Below are positions 7,826 to 15,558 of a DNA stretch of 56,544 nt, piece after piece. How positions within the stretch are numbered: the first letter of the stretch is position 1; each line of letters starts with the position of its first letter. Below the pieces are notes generated by a model. That model saw only the letters and a list, made by a program, of their open reading frames with translations, was not told where the DNA came from and did not search any database. The position numbers and the translations under genes are program-made. Source of the DNA: a virus; IMG/VR virus record IMGVR_UViG_3300050132_000119, positions 1 to 56,544 of that record. One strand, given 5' to 3'.

Positions 7826-8200
7826 TTGGGATATTTGCAATGCAGACTTAACGGGAATACCCATATGATGCACCGTCTTGCTTGGTTGTATGTTTATGGT
7901 CAATTTCCCTCCGATGAGATAGACCATATCAATGGAATTAGAACGGATAATAGAATCGGTAATCTTCGTGATACACCTCATAAACGAAATCAGGAAAATC
8001 AGAAACTGAATGTTCGTAATTCTAGTGGGTGTCGTGGGGCAACCTGGTGTCCTCATGCGAATAAGTGGAAGGCTTGTATATGCCATCATGAGAAGCGACA
8101 GCGCCTTGGTTATTTCACTTCAGTAGAGGAAGCAGCAGCCGCGGCAAAGGAGGCAAGAGACAGACTATTTACACACCATCACACATCAAACTCGTCGTAA
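7826..8200 (+). CDS. HNH homing-type endonuclease, probably 5'-truncated
   Basis: A protein of about 124 residues matching the HNH_3 plus AP2-like family: HRLAWLYVYGQFP, IDHINGIRTDNRIGNLR (the HNH core), then SSGCRGATWCPHANKWKA and LGYFTSVEEAAAAA. Full-length relatives, including the copy at 10777, have about 45 more N-terminal residues. Here an in-frame TGA at 7787-7789 blocks them, and the only start is a TTG at 7826 or an internal ATG. It is AT-richer than its neighbours, as expected of an invading gene. It may be a remnant. Confidence 0.7.
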   Translation: MGYLQCRLNGNTHMMHRLAWLYVYGQFPSDEIDHINGIRTDNRIGNLRDTPHKRNQENQKLNVRNSSGCRGATWCPHANKWKACICHHEKRQRLGYFTSVEEAAAAAKEARDRLFTHHHTSNSS

Positions 8201-8226
8201 CAGTTAATTTTCAAAAAGGTAATATT

Positions 8227-8892
8227 ATGGATATCATTTATTTCTCAAATGTCCGCCTCTCTTTTCCCCACCTCGTGACTCCCCAGGAGCAGGTGAATGA
8301 GTTGACCGGAGTCAAGCGCATCAGCTACAACGGTGAGTTGATCATGCCGCAGGACCATGCTGGGTTCACCCAGTTCATGGCGAAGTATGGTCAATTGGCC
8401 CTGACTGCATGGAAGGAGAACGCACCCGCTGTCATGCAAATGATTCTGCAGGATCGCAAGTCCCGCTGCTTCGGTCGTGGTGAGGAAAAGGTCAACAAAA
8501 AGACCTTCAAACCTTACGATGGGTATCCGGGCATGGTCTACGTCACCATCGGTCGGGACACACCACCACAGATGATCCAAGAGAACGGTCAAGCGATTGA
8601 TCCCAATAACTCCATGGCTTATCAGCAGCTTGCCCGCAAGATGTATGGTGGCTGTCGTGTCAATGCTGCCGTGAAGCCCTGGATTCAGCAGAACAAGCAT
8701 GGTAACGGAATTCGCTGTGACCTGATTGCTCTGCAGTTCGCAGGTGACGATACGGCCTTCGGTGAGGGTGCCACTGACGCATCGGACATGTTCGGTGCCG
8801 TGATCGGTTCAGCACCCAGCTTCATGCAGCCTGCCGCTGCTCCGATGCCTGCTGCACCGTTTGGGATGCCCTCGTTTCTGGGTGGTCATTAA
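8227..8892 (+). CDS. DUF2815 single-stranded DNA-binding protein
   Basis: A 221-residue protein of the DUF2815 family, which is regarded as an OB-fold ssDNA-binding protein of phage replication. Typical segments are YFSNVRLSFPHL at the N-terminus, then KTFKPYDGYPGMVYVT, and GGCRVNAAVKPWIQ with NGIRCDLIALQFAGDD. The Ala/Pro/Met-rich C-terminal tail (after about 190) is probably disordered and would contact partner proteins. It lies between the nuclease and polymerase genes, in the usual order. AAAAGG upstream of the ATG gives a good ribosome-binding site. Confidence 0.82.
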   Translation: MDIIYFSNVRLSFPHLVTPQEQVNELTGVKRISYNGELIMPQDHAGFTQFMAKYGQLALTAWKENAPAVMQMILQDRKSRCFGRGEEKVNKKTFKPYDGYPGMVYVTIGRDTPPQMIQENGQAIDPNNSMAYQQLARKMYGGCRVNAAVKPWIQQNKHGNGIRCDLIALQFAGDDTAFGEGATDASDMFGAVIGSAPSFMQPAAAPMPAAPFGMPSFLGGH

Positions 8893-9005
8893 TTAGGTAG
8901 GTTTTGGGGTGCGGTTTCTGCACAGGGGCGTGGTTAGGTTCACGTTCCTGCGGGCTTTCTCCGAGTCAGAGCCGCACCTCATCTTTTCGTAAAAGGTAAC
9001 CTGTG
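8893..9005 (+). promoter_or_regulatory. Structured intergenic segment before the polymerase pair
   Basis: This 113-base gap holds a 7-bp outer stem, GGTGCGG (8908-8914) with CCGCACC (8972-8978). Inside it are smaller complementary pairs: GTGC with GCAC, and CGTG with CACG. No promoter consensus or U-run terminator follows. It may fold as a multi-branched RNA that tunes expression downstream. An AAAAGG for the next gene is at its end. Confidence 0.35.
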
Positions 9006-9368
9006 ATGAAAATTAAAACGAATCGTGTGGATAACAAGCTCGGCGATTTCCCACTTACACCTTCTCACACAATTGACGGGAAGCTATTATTCTCAGGTCG
9101 TACACTCTTTGAACTGAGATCGACACACGGGCTCCCTCTTGATTTTGCACTCTCTCGGGTAATTACTGGCCTAGGGATGGCGGTGGACTGGGTAGGATTC
9201 ATTGAGACTGCTAGGCGTAATAATTGGTGGGACTATCAGACCTACGAGGTGATATGTCACGGAATGGAAGATGCTGGGTTGCCGAAAGAGATGCAGAGTG
9301 CAATCCGCACAAGATTCCAAAAGTACGTTCTTCTTCATCAACACCCAAAGATGTCGGGTGCTGAATGA
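9006..9368 (+). CDS. Conserved protein between SSB and polymerase genes
   Basis: A 120-residue protein. GRTLFELRSTHGLPLDFALS, VDWVGFIETARRNNWWDYQT and EDAGLPKEMQSAI recall a conserved protein often found between the ssDNA-binding protein and the polymerase in phages, whose function is not known to me. ATG 9006 is preferred to the GTG three bases earlier because AAAAGG then has normal spacing. The stop overlaps the polymerase ATG, so the two are coupled. Confidence 0.7.
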   Translation: MKIKTNRVDNKLGDFPLTPSHTIDGKLLFSGRTLFELRSTHGLPLDFALSRVITGLGMAVDWVGFIETARRNNWWDYQTYEVICHGMEDAGLPKEMQSAIRTRFQKYVLLHQHPKMSGAE

Positions 9369-10780
9369 GTAACGATTATGTGTTCGATTTAGAAACCTAC
9401 CCCAACGTATTCACCATGGCAGTGGAGCACTGTGATTACCCTCTCACCTGGGCATTTGAAATCTCCCCTTGGCGCAATGACTCCAGAGCCATTATTGACT
9501 TTGTGATGTGGCTCAAGAGTCAGGGCGCTCGGATGGTCTCCTTCAACGGCCTCGGATTCGATTATCCAATTCTCCACATGCTCATGAAGATGGGTAACGG
9601 CGATGCGCAGACCCTGTACGGCAAGGCCATGGCAATTATCAATTCACAGGATGACGATGATAAGTGGGCTCACTCTGTTAACCCGAGTGACCGAATCGTG
9701 ACTCAGCTAGATTTGTACAAGATCAGACATTTTGACAACAAGTCCCGCCGCACTGGACTCAAGAGTCTCGAATTCAATATGAGGATGGATAATATCCAGG
9801 ACTTACCGTTCAAGGTGGGCAGTTCACTGACTCAGGACCAGTTGCCTGTACTCAAGCAGTACAACGCACACGATGTCCGCGCAACCAAGGAGTTCTACTT
9901 CAAGAATCTGGACAAGATCAAATTCCGGGAAGAATTGACTCTGAAGTATCAGCGAGATTTTATGAATCACAACGATACCAAGATCGGCAAGGACTACTTC
10001 ATCATGAAGCTGGAGGAAGCCGGGATTCCCTGCTACGAGTTTGGTCCTATGGGTCGTACCCCTCGGCAAACCAAGCGCCCTCAGATTGCGTTGCGTGATG
10101 CGATTCTTCCCTGGATCAAATTTGAACAGCCCGAGTTCACCCGGATTCTGAACTGGTTCAAGGAACAGACCATCACTGAAACCAAGGGTGTCTTTGAGGA
10201 TATCGTTGCTCGGGTCAACGGATTTGATTTCGTATTCGGGCTCGGTGGTATCCATGGGTCTGTTGAGAACCAGATTCTGGTGTCGGATGACGAGTTCGTT
10301 ATTGTGGATATCGATGTGGCATCCATGTACCCGAATCTGGCAATTGCCAATGGGTTCTACCCTGAGCATCTGGGGCCGATGTTCGTCAATATCTACAAGC
10401 ACCTGTACGAACAGCGTAAGTCGTATGGAAAGAACACCGCAGAGAATGCGATGCTGAAGCTCTCATTGAATGGTGTTTACGGGGACAGCAATAACAGATT
10501 CAGTGTGTTCTTTGATCCGCTGTTCACCATGAAAATTACACTGAATGGGCAGCTTCAGATTTGCATGTTGGCAGAGAAGCTGATGCAGATTCATCAGTTG
10601 ACTCTGATCCAGTGCAACACAGATGGTGTGACCATGAGGGTTCCCAAGAATCTCAAGTACCGGGTATCTGAAGTCTGCGCTGAATGGGAGAAGCTGACCA
10701 AGTTGCAGCTTGAGGAAGCCATCTATTCAAGGATGTTTATACGGGATGTGAACAACTACATTGCGGAGTACATAGAATGA
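9365..10780 (+). CDS. Family B DNA polymerase, N-terminal part (exonuclease + palm)
   Basis: A 471-residue protein carrying the 3'-5' exonuclease motifs DLET (Exo I), SFNGLGFDYPIL (Exo II) and YNAHDVRAT (Exo III). It also carries the polymerase motifs A (DIDVASMYPN, near residue 316), B (KLSLNGVYG) and C (CNTDGVTM). It stops soon after motif C, before the thumb. The missing thumb is encoded at 11289-11714, beyond an inserted HNH gene. All catalytic residues are in this half, so the active enzyme is presumably a complex of the two chains. Confidence 0.9.
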   Translation: MSNDYVFDLETYPNVFTMAVEHCDYPLTWAFEISPWRNDSRAIIDFVMWLKSQGARMVSFNGLGFDYPILHMLMKMGNGDAQTLYGKAMAIINSQDDDDKWAHSVNPSDRIVTQLDLYKIRHFDNKSRRTGLKSLEFNMRMDNIQDLPFKVGSSLTQDQLPVLKQYNAHDVRATKEFYFKNLDKIKFREELTLKYQRDFMNHNDTKIGKDYFIMKLEEAGIPCYEFGPMGRTPRQTKRPQIALRDAILPWIKFEQPEFTRILNWFKEQTITETKGVFEDIVARVNGFDFVFGLGGIHGSVENQILVSDDEFVIVDIDVASMYPNLAIANGFYPEHLGPMFVNIYKHLYEQRKSYGKNTAENAMLKLSLNGVYGDSNNRFSVFFDPLFTMKITLNGQLQICMLAEKLMQIHQLTLIQCNTDGVTMRVPKNLKYRVSEVCAEWEKLTKLQLEEAIYSRMFIRDVNNYIAEYIE

Positions 10781-11301
10781 AACCTCTGACTCAGGAGACG
10801 ATATGCAATGTGTTCAATTACGACCCTGCAACTGGTGAGTTCTGGAGAATTCTCACAGGTCATAATAAATCAAAAACAGGCACCATCTCAGTCAGACGCC
10901 AGATTCGTGCTGCTAGTCGAGGGTATCTTCAGGTTGGATTTTCTGGAAAAGTCTATTATGTTCATAGACTCGTTTGGGTGTGGATGACTGGTCAAATTCC
11001 TACGTTTATAGATCATATTGATGGAAATAAGAAGAATAATGAGTGGGCAAACCTACGACAAGTTCTGCGGGATGATAATTATCTGAATCTAGGTGTCGGC
11101 ACCCGGAATAATTCTGGTGTTACTGGTGTCTACTGGCACCCCGCTGTGAATAAATATGCAGTGCAGATAACTAAAAACGGTAAGCAGAAGTATCTAGGCT
11201 GCTTTGATAGTATCGAAGAGGCAACTGCTGTCAGAAAAGAAGCTGAGTCATTACTTGGTTTCCATCCTAATCACGGAGAACGACTATCATGGCGCGAGTG
11301 A
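10777..11301 (+). CDS. HNH endonuclease inserted in the DNA polymerase gene
   Basis: A 174-residue HNH_3-type protein. The N-terminal region has NYDPATGEFWRI, the nuclease core is VHRLVWVWMTGQIP with DHIDGNKKNNEWANLRQV, and the AP2-like DNA-binding part is NNSGVTGVYWHPAVNKYAVQ with YLGCFDSIEEA. Its ATG overlaps the stop of the polymerase N-part and its end overlaps the start of the C-part by 13 bases. It fills the insertion completely and leaves no room for an intron core. It probably spreads by cutting uninterrupted polymerase genes of related phages. Confidence 0.9.
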   Translation: MKPLTQETICNVFNYDPATGEFWRILTGHNKSKTGTISVRRQIRAASRGYLQVGFSGKVYYVHRLVWVWMTGQIPTFIDHIDGNKKNNEWANLRQVLRDDNYLNLGVGTRNNSGVTGVYWHPAVNKYAVQITKNGKQKYLGCFDSIEEATAVRKEAESLLGFHPNHGERLSWRE

Positions 11302-11714
11302 AAAGAAAAGGTGCGTATGAGTGGGATGTGGAATGGCATCAGAATCACTCAGCGCTCATTGTTCCAAAAGTAACTGAGATGGTATTACTCGATGGGGCAC
11401 CAATCAGAGAGACTGTGGAATCATGGACAGATATGTATGATTTCTTCATTCGTACCAAAGTACCCCGTTCCAGCTACCTCCAGTGGGGTGAGGCTCAGGC
11501 CCAAAACGTGTCCCGCTACTATGTGGCAAAGGGTGGCAAGCCTCTGTTCAAGCATATGCCGCCACTGGCGAAGAAGCCTAATGAGTGGCGCAAGTTTGCA
11601 GTAGAGAGTGGTTGGAATGTGCAGATTTGCAATGACATTCGGGATGCTACTTTGCCTGTGGATTTCGATTATTATGTGAATGAAATTGAAAAGCTCGTAT
11701 TAGGATTGTCATGA
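11289..11714 (+). CDS. Family B DNA polymerase, C-terminal part (thumb)
   Basis: A 141-residue protein that continues the polymerase sequence. The N-part ends in NNYIAEY and this part resumes with VKRKGAYEWDVEWHQNHSAL, then WGEAQAQNVSRYYVAKGG and VESGWNVQICNDI, as at the end of phage family B polymerases. It has its own start with GGAGAA upstream, so it is translated separately. Only a few residues were lost or replaced at the break, which suggests that a working split enzyme was selected. Confidence 0.85.
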   Translation: MARVKRKGAYEWDVEWHQNHSALIVPKVTEMVLLDGAPIRETVESWTDMYDFFIRTKVPRSSYLQWGEAQAQNVSRYYVAKGGKPLFKHMPPLAKKPNEWRKFAVESGWNVQICNDIRDATLPVDFDYYVNEIEKLVLGLS

Positions 11715-11872
11715 ATCTTGAAGAATTTTACGAATGGTTGAAAGACTCACTGCACTACTTCGGTCTACGCTGGTCCGATAAGCACTTGGTCGAAGTAAGC
11801 ATCAGCAAGGGACAAATTTGTCTGTCTTATGGTGGCATGGAAGTCAGAAGAACCACTCCGATGAAAGACTGA
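11711..11872 (+). CDS. Small hypothetical protein
   Basis: A 53-residue protein (starts MNLEEFYEWLKDSLHYF, contains SISKGQICLSYGGMEVRR). Its ATG overlaps the stop of the polymerase C-part and its own stop is one base before the next ATG. No family was recognised. The pattern of an N-terminal amphipathic helix followed by beta strands looks like a genuine small fold. Confidence 0.6.
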   Translation: MNLEEFYEWLKDSLHYFGLRWSDKHLVEVSISKGQICLSYGGMEVRRTTPMKD

Positions 11873-11873
11873 C

Positions 11874-12161
11874 ATGAATCAATCTGAATGTACTCGATAT
11901 AACAATCATCATCCTCAAATGAGTATTGATGAATGGCGGCGCAAGTATCTTAACGAGGGGTTTCCTCAAACCAACACCACCAAAACCGTAGCCATAGACC
12001 ACGATTACCACTGGCGCAAGATCGACCGAGACACTCCCTTGGGTGTCAAGGTCCAACTGATCAGCCGAGGGCGCTCAGGAGTCGCGTCATATGGCATCCT
12101 GGGTTCTGCGAATACTTGGTTCACTCACTGGGCTCCGTTGCCCACTTTTAAGAAAGACTGA
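11874..12161 (+). CDS. Hypothetical protein with DUF551-like C-terminus
   Basis: A 95-residue protein. The second half (DYHWRKIDRDTPLGVKVQLI, then FTHWAPLPTFKKD) resembles the small phage family ending in THWxPLP, although the match is partial. The N-terminal half contains SIDEWRRKYLNEGFP. It follows the preceding gene by one base. The role is unknown. Confidence 0.6.
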   Translation: MNQSECTRYNNHHPQMSIDEWRRKYLNEGFPQTNTTKTVAIDHDYHWRKIDRDTPLGVKVQLISRGRSGVASYGILGSANTWFTHWAPLPTFKKD

Positions 12162-12163
12162 TT

Positions 12164-12619
12164 ATGGGAACAAAACCTGAGTGCTTTGGGCAAAGAAAGC
12201 CATACATCGTAGAGATATGCAGAACATGTTCGTTCCGAGAGGATTGTGGTGTAGCGGATTGCGGCCCCTCGGCATCAAAATTGAATGAAGTGGCGAAGGA
12301 GACTCTTCGCGCTATTTCAGAGCGGCGCATGAACGAACGAGATGAGATATGTGTTGCTATGATGAATAGCGCATTCGAACCCAATTACACCAAAGCCAGC
12401 ACCCGCCAAGTCGGAGGAACCCATTACAAGGATATGGGTATCCAGACCTGGGATGTTGTGGATACGTGGCCCCGAGAACAACGCATCGGGTATTACCGTG
12501 GCGGGGCTCTCAAGTACCTCATGCGCATGGGGTCAAAGGATGAGAATGCTCAGGAGATTGCCAAGGGGCAGCACTACCTTGAGAAACTTTTGGAAGTTCT
12601 AACGGAGATATCGAAATGA
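12164..12619 (+). CDS. DUF3310 protein with N-terminal cysteine cluster
   Basis: A 151-residue protein. Residues of about 82-148 carry the DUF3310 signature (VGGTHYKDMGIQTWDVVDTW, then YYRGGALKYLMRMGSKD and KGQHYLEKLLE), a domain also in T7 gp1.7, a nucleotide kinase-like protein. The N-terminus has CFGQ, EICRTCSFREDCGVADC, five or more cysteines that could bind zinc. The link to nucleotide metabolism is by family only. It is coupled to the next gene by ATGA. Confidence 0.78.
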   Translation: MGTKPECFGQRKPYIVEICRTCSFREDCGVADCGPSASKLNEVAKETLRAISERRMNERDEICVAMMNSAFEPNYTKASTRQVGGTHYKDMGIQTWDVVDTWPREQRIGYYRGGALKYLMRMGSKDENAQEIAKGQHYLEKLLEVLTEISK

Positions 12620-12855
12620 AAGAACATGAGACCTACAACGAATTCGCGGAGCATCATGAGATATCAGGTTGGTCACCCGAGTCTTACTACGCAGAGTTAG
12701 CGTGGAATGCCTCAGTCGCCCGTATTACGCACTTACTGGAGGGTGCCAAGTTTTCAGGAATCAAAGATTGGTACGAAACACTTCATATGGAATTAGATGA
12801 AATGAATACTGGTTTCAAAGGAGATGAAGATGCCGACACCAAAAAAACCTCTTGA
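12616..12855 (+). CDS. Small acidic hypothetical protein
   Basis: A 79-residue acidic, helix-rich protein (HEISGWSPESYYAELAWNAS, LHMELDEMNTGFKGDEDADT). No family was recognised. It sits between DUF3310 and VRR-NUC genes in one transcription unit and overlaps both, which makes a role in nucleotide or DNA metabolism possible but unproven. Confidence 0.6.
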   Translation: MKEHETYNEFAEHHEISGWSPESYYAELAWNASVARITHLLEGAKFSGIKDWYETLHMELDEMNTGFKGDEDADTKKTS

Positions 12856-13132
12856 GAAAAGCATCGAGGCTGCTGTGTGCCTCTATGCGCGGAGTAAGGG
12901 ATGCCTTGCTTTCAAGTTCTCCAGTCCTGCACGGGCTGCGGTACCCGATAGGTTGATGATTGCTCCTGGTGGGCGAGTCTGGTTCTGCGAACTCAAGCGC
13001 ACCGGAGCCAAGGCAACCCCGGCTCAATTGCGTGAGCACGAGTTGTTGCGGGCTCAGGGTGCCACGGTGTTCCTGATTGACAATGTGCCTGATGGCAAGG
13101 CTATGGTGGATCTGATGGTGATGGGATGCTGA
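12830..13132 (+). CDS. VRR-NUC family nuclease
   Basis: A 100-residue PD-(D/E)XK domain of the VRR-NUC type. The active-site pattern is VPDRLMIAPGGRVWFCELKR, with Asp in PDR and the E-x-K of CELKR; LEKSIEAAVCLYA carries the conserved N-terminal Glu helix. Relatives cut branched or flap DNA and usually sit next to a helicase, as here. ATG 12830 is chosen over ATG 12824 because AAAGGAG (12817-12823) then has 6-base spacing. Confidence 0.88.
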   Translation: MPTPKKPLEKSIEAAVCLYARSKGCLAFKFSSPARAAVPDRLMIAPGGRVWFCELKRTGAKATPAQLREHELLRAQGATVFLIDNVPDGKAMVDLMVMGC

Positions 13133-14538
13133 CCCCTGACCTGCTCCATGAGTATCAAAAGAAAGCCGTCAATTTCCAATGTACTCACCCTGAGTCCATG
13201 CTTTGGTTGGACATGGGCTTGGGGAAGACTGTTATCACCCTCACCAGCATTTCACATTTGCTGAATACCGGATTCCTGAAGGGTGTGGTCATCGTTGCCC
13301 CGATTCGAGTTATTCGACTGGTCTGGAGGCAAGAAGCGCTCAAGTGGTCAAATACACAATACCTGAAGTTCAGTATGGTCACCGGAACCAAGGACCAGAG
13401 AACCCGAGCCATCCTGCGACCCGCTGATGTGTACCTGATCAATTACGAAAACCTCGGCTGGATGGCTGAGGTTTTACAGACCTACTTCATCAAGAAGAAC
13501 CTCGAACTCCCGTTCAATGGTCTTGTGTGGGACGAGGTGTCAAAGATGAAGAACAGTATGACCATCCGAGTCAGTTCCGTGAAGAAGATTCTTGATAAGT
13601 TCAAGTGGAGAACGGGACTTACAGGTACGCCAGCATCTAACGGCTACAAAGATTTGCATGGTCAGTTTCTCGTAGTAGATGAGGGTCGCAGGCTCGGTAC
13701 CAGTAAGACCAAGTTCGTGCATGAGTGGTATCGAAAGGTGGCTCAGGAGTCACGCAAGACCATTGCATACAAGGATACCGAAGACCGGATCAAGCAACTC
13801 ATTGGGGATATGACCCTTGAGATGAGTGCCGCAGATTACAACCCGCTACCTGACCTAATTGTCAATGATGTGGTAGTCGAGATGCCCTTGGAACTCCGGG
13901 CCATGTATGACATGCTGGAAAAGGACTTCTTCATCCAACTTGATTCGGGTTCCACTGTTGAGGTGTTCAATCAGGCGTCTCTGACAAATAAATGTCTCCA
14001 ATTTTCGAACGGCTCAGTCTATCCGGTTGCAGGAATGCCGTTATGGGAGCCCATTCACCAATTGAAGCTAGATGCCCTAGAGGACATACTCGATGAGGCT
14101 CAGGGGAACCCTGTACTGTGTTCATATGCTTATCGGAGTGATGCTGCGCGAATCATGGAACGATTCAAGGATCTGCGACCCATCAATCTCACGGAGTGCA
14201 AGTCCGAAGCCTCACTGGTGGAGGCCATGAGGCGCTGGACTACGGGAGACTGTGCTCTGATGATTGGTCATCCCGCCAGCATGGGCCACGGGATCGACGG
14301 ACTCCAGAAGATGGGTCACATCGTGGTTTGGTTTGGACTCACTTGGAGTCTTGATCTCCTAGACCAAATGAATGCCCGTATCAGACGCCAGGGTCAAGGT
14401 GCCCCAGTAATCTGTCACCGAATCCTGATGCTCGATACCCTGGACCAGGCACAGGCTCTGGCTCTGGACTCCAAGGCCGTGACCCAGGCGAGTCTGAGAA
14501 ACTCAATCAAGGAATACCGAAAATCCCGGAATCTGTGA
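13126..14538 (+). CDS. SNF2-like superfamily 2 helicase
   Basis: A 470-residue protein with motif I (LDMGLGKT), Ia (VIVAPIRVI), II (VWDEVSKMKN, a DExx variant), III (GLTGTPASN) and, in the C-terminal RecA lobe, ASMGHGIDGLQ and motif VI (QMNARIRRQGQ). This is the compact phage SNF2-like ATPase seen after VRR-NUC genes. Its start overlaps the nuclease stop. The pair probably acts in replication-fork or recombination-intermediate processing. Confidence 0.88.
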   Translation: MLTPDLLHEYQKKAVNFQCTHPESMLWLDMGLGKTVITLTSISHLLNTGFLKGVVIVAPIRVIRLVWRQEALKWSNTQYLKFSMVTGTKDQRTRAILRPADVYLINYENLGWMAEVLQTYFIKKNLELPFNGLVWDEVSKMKNSMTIRVSSVKKILDKFKWRTGLTGTPASNGYKDLHGQFLVVDEGRRLGTSKTKFVHEWYRKVAQESRKTIAYKDTEDRIKQLIGDMTLEMSAADYNPLPDLIVNDVVVEMPLELRAMYDMLEKDFFIQLDSGSTVEVFNQASLTNKCLQFSNGSVYPVAGMPLWEPIHQLKLDALEDILDEAQGNPVLCSYAYRSDAARIMERFKDLRPINLTECKSEASLVEAMRRWTTGDCALMIGHPASMGHGIDGLQKMGHIVVWFGLTWSLDLLDQMNARIRRQGQGAPVICHRILMLDTLDQAQALALDSKAVTQASLRNSIKEYRKSRNL

Positions 14539-14541
14539 CTG

Positions 14542-14560
14542 TTACAAATTATTTTTGTAA
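14542..14560 (+). promoter_or_regulatory. Perfect 7-bp inverted repeat after the helicase gene
   Basis: TTACAAA (14542-14548) and TTTGTAA (14554-14560) flank a 5-base TTATT loop. It lies 3 bases after the helicase stop and upstream of the 41-bp leader repeat. It has no GC-rich stem or following U-run, so it fits an operator better than a terminator. Confidence 0.45.
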
Positions 14561-14589
14561 AGTTGTGGAAAATTGGAAAACAGGTGTGC

Positions 14590-14630
14590 TACACTGCGCA
14601 TCACCGTAACTCAAAAGGACTGTAATGAAA
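14590..14630 (+). repeat. Direct repeat copy 2: leader and ribosome-binding segment
   Basis: This segment matches 912-952 at 39 of 41 bases, with TACACT, AAAAGGA and the start codon of the next gene. Here it lies in a true intergenic gap of 86 bases. This suggests that it is the original site and that the upstream copy was acquired by recombination. Confidence 0.85.
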
Positions 14631-14996
14631 CCCCTTCACTATTACTCAATCCGGGTCACCACCCCAACAGGAAACTGTTCACGCAGGATCGCCCAGATCC
14701 CTGACACTGAGGCTCCGAACACCGAAGCATACCGCTTGGCTGGACCCGATGACAAAGTGGAGTACAAATACCTGGGTGCGGGTAAACCATTACATAAAGC
14801 CTTTGGTCCTATGGGTCAGGCATTCCATACTGCCGAGCAACGGATCAGTTATGAGAAGGGACTCCAGGGTCATTGTACCTATGGTGGTGGATCACTCGGT
14901 ATGACCGCGAGTAACTTGGATGATTTCAGTTATCTCGGTCAAGCAGATGCCGAGATTGTCTGGGACTTGCAATCTGGTCAGGAGTGTGAGCAATGA
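14625..14996 (+). CDS. Hypothetical early protein (123 residues)
   Basis: First gene of the small-gene early cluster. Its N-terminus (MKPLHYYSIRVTTPTGNCS) is duplicated in the 37-residue ORF at 1546. Later segments include EYKYLGAGKPLHKAFGPMGQ and SYLGQADAEIVWDL. No family was recognised. The gene is driven by its own leader and overlaps the next gene by ATGA. Confidence 0.7.
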   Translation: MKPLHYYSIRVTTPTGNCSRRIAQIPDTEAPNTEAYRLAGPDDKVEYKYLGAGKPLHKAFGPMGQAFHTAEQRISYEKGLQGHCTYGGGSLGMTASNLDDFSYLGQADAEIVWDLQSGQECEQ

Positions 14997-15379
14997 GCGC
15001 ATCACTTGCACTGAGTTCAATGGCGCTTGCTAATTCCAGTATCGCACTGGCTGAAGCAAGTCACGCGGCAGATGTTGCATGTCAGGCACTGGTTGGCACA
15101 TACAACGCAACTGGGGCTACCAGAGAGGCTGCGAGAGCCTACGCGGAGTGTGTCATGCGAATTTACCCAGACACTGGTGGCGGTAATTATACACTGATCA
15201 TCAAGACGCTGATTGTCATGGGTCTACTGGGAATACCGGTTGGTATGTGGGTAGCAGTCCGAGAGTTTGATGATTGGACCTCTTATGTTCTAGGAGGACT
15301 CTTTGGTGCAGTCGGTATTCCATGTATCGGAATGATACTTGGTGGTATCGTCTACTGTGTGATGTTTCTGTTCTCATAG
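14993..15379 (+). CDS. Membrane protein with two transmembrane helices
   Basis: A 128-residue protein. The first 60 residues are Ala/Ser-rich and helical. Residues of about 65-85 (TLIIKTLIVMGLLGIPVGMW) and about 97-127 (VLGGLFGAVGIPCIGMILGG, then IVYCVMFLFS) are strongly hydrophobic. It belongs to an early cluster, so lysis is unlikely; an inner-membrane role against the host or superinfecting phage is possible. Confidence 0.7.
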   Translation: MSASLALSSMALANSSIALAEASHAADVACQALVGTYNATGATREAARAYAECVMRIYPDTGGGNYTLIIKTLIVMGLLGIPVGMWVAVREFDDWTSYVLGGLFGAVGIPCIGMILGGIVYCVMFLFS

Positions 15380-15387
15380 GATTCAAA

Positions 15388-15558
15388 ATGATTACCTTTA
15401 TTGACAGCGATGAAGCCGAGTGGGAGATGAACGATCTGCGGGCTCAGGTTCAGGCAGAGCGCAGATACGCTCGGGCACTTGCTGCTAATCCCGACTGCCG
15501 TGATCCGGATCACCCTGGTTGCGATTCCTGTAACGAAACTAAGGAGAGTGAGGAATGA
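15388..15558 (+). CDS. Small hypothetical protein with Cys/His tail
   Basis: A 56-residue protein starting MITFIDSDEAEWEMNDLRAQ. It has a short coiled-coil-like helix and then CRDPDHPGCDSCNETKE, a possible metal-binding tail. The start has AGGA 6 bases upstream. It overlaps the next gene by ATGA. Confidence 0.6.
   Translation: MITFIDSDEAEWEMNDLRAQVQAERRYARALAANPDCRDPDHPGCDSCNETKESEE

Noticed and set aside
6968-8089. Long minus-strand open frame of 373 codons
   Set aside because: It is antisense to the methyltransferase and HNH genes, has no recognisable domain, and its composition is that of a complementary frame.
9824-10402. Antisense frame of 192 codons within the polymerase gene
   Set aside because: The sense strand carries all family B motifs; the antisense product has no recognisable feature.
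10777-11301. Group I or II intron or intein in the polymerase gene
   Set aside because: The HNH reading frame fills the insertion, overlaps both polymerase parts, has its own start and stop, and leaves no space for a ribozyme core. No intein splice motifs are present.
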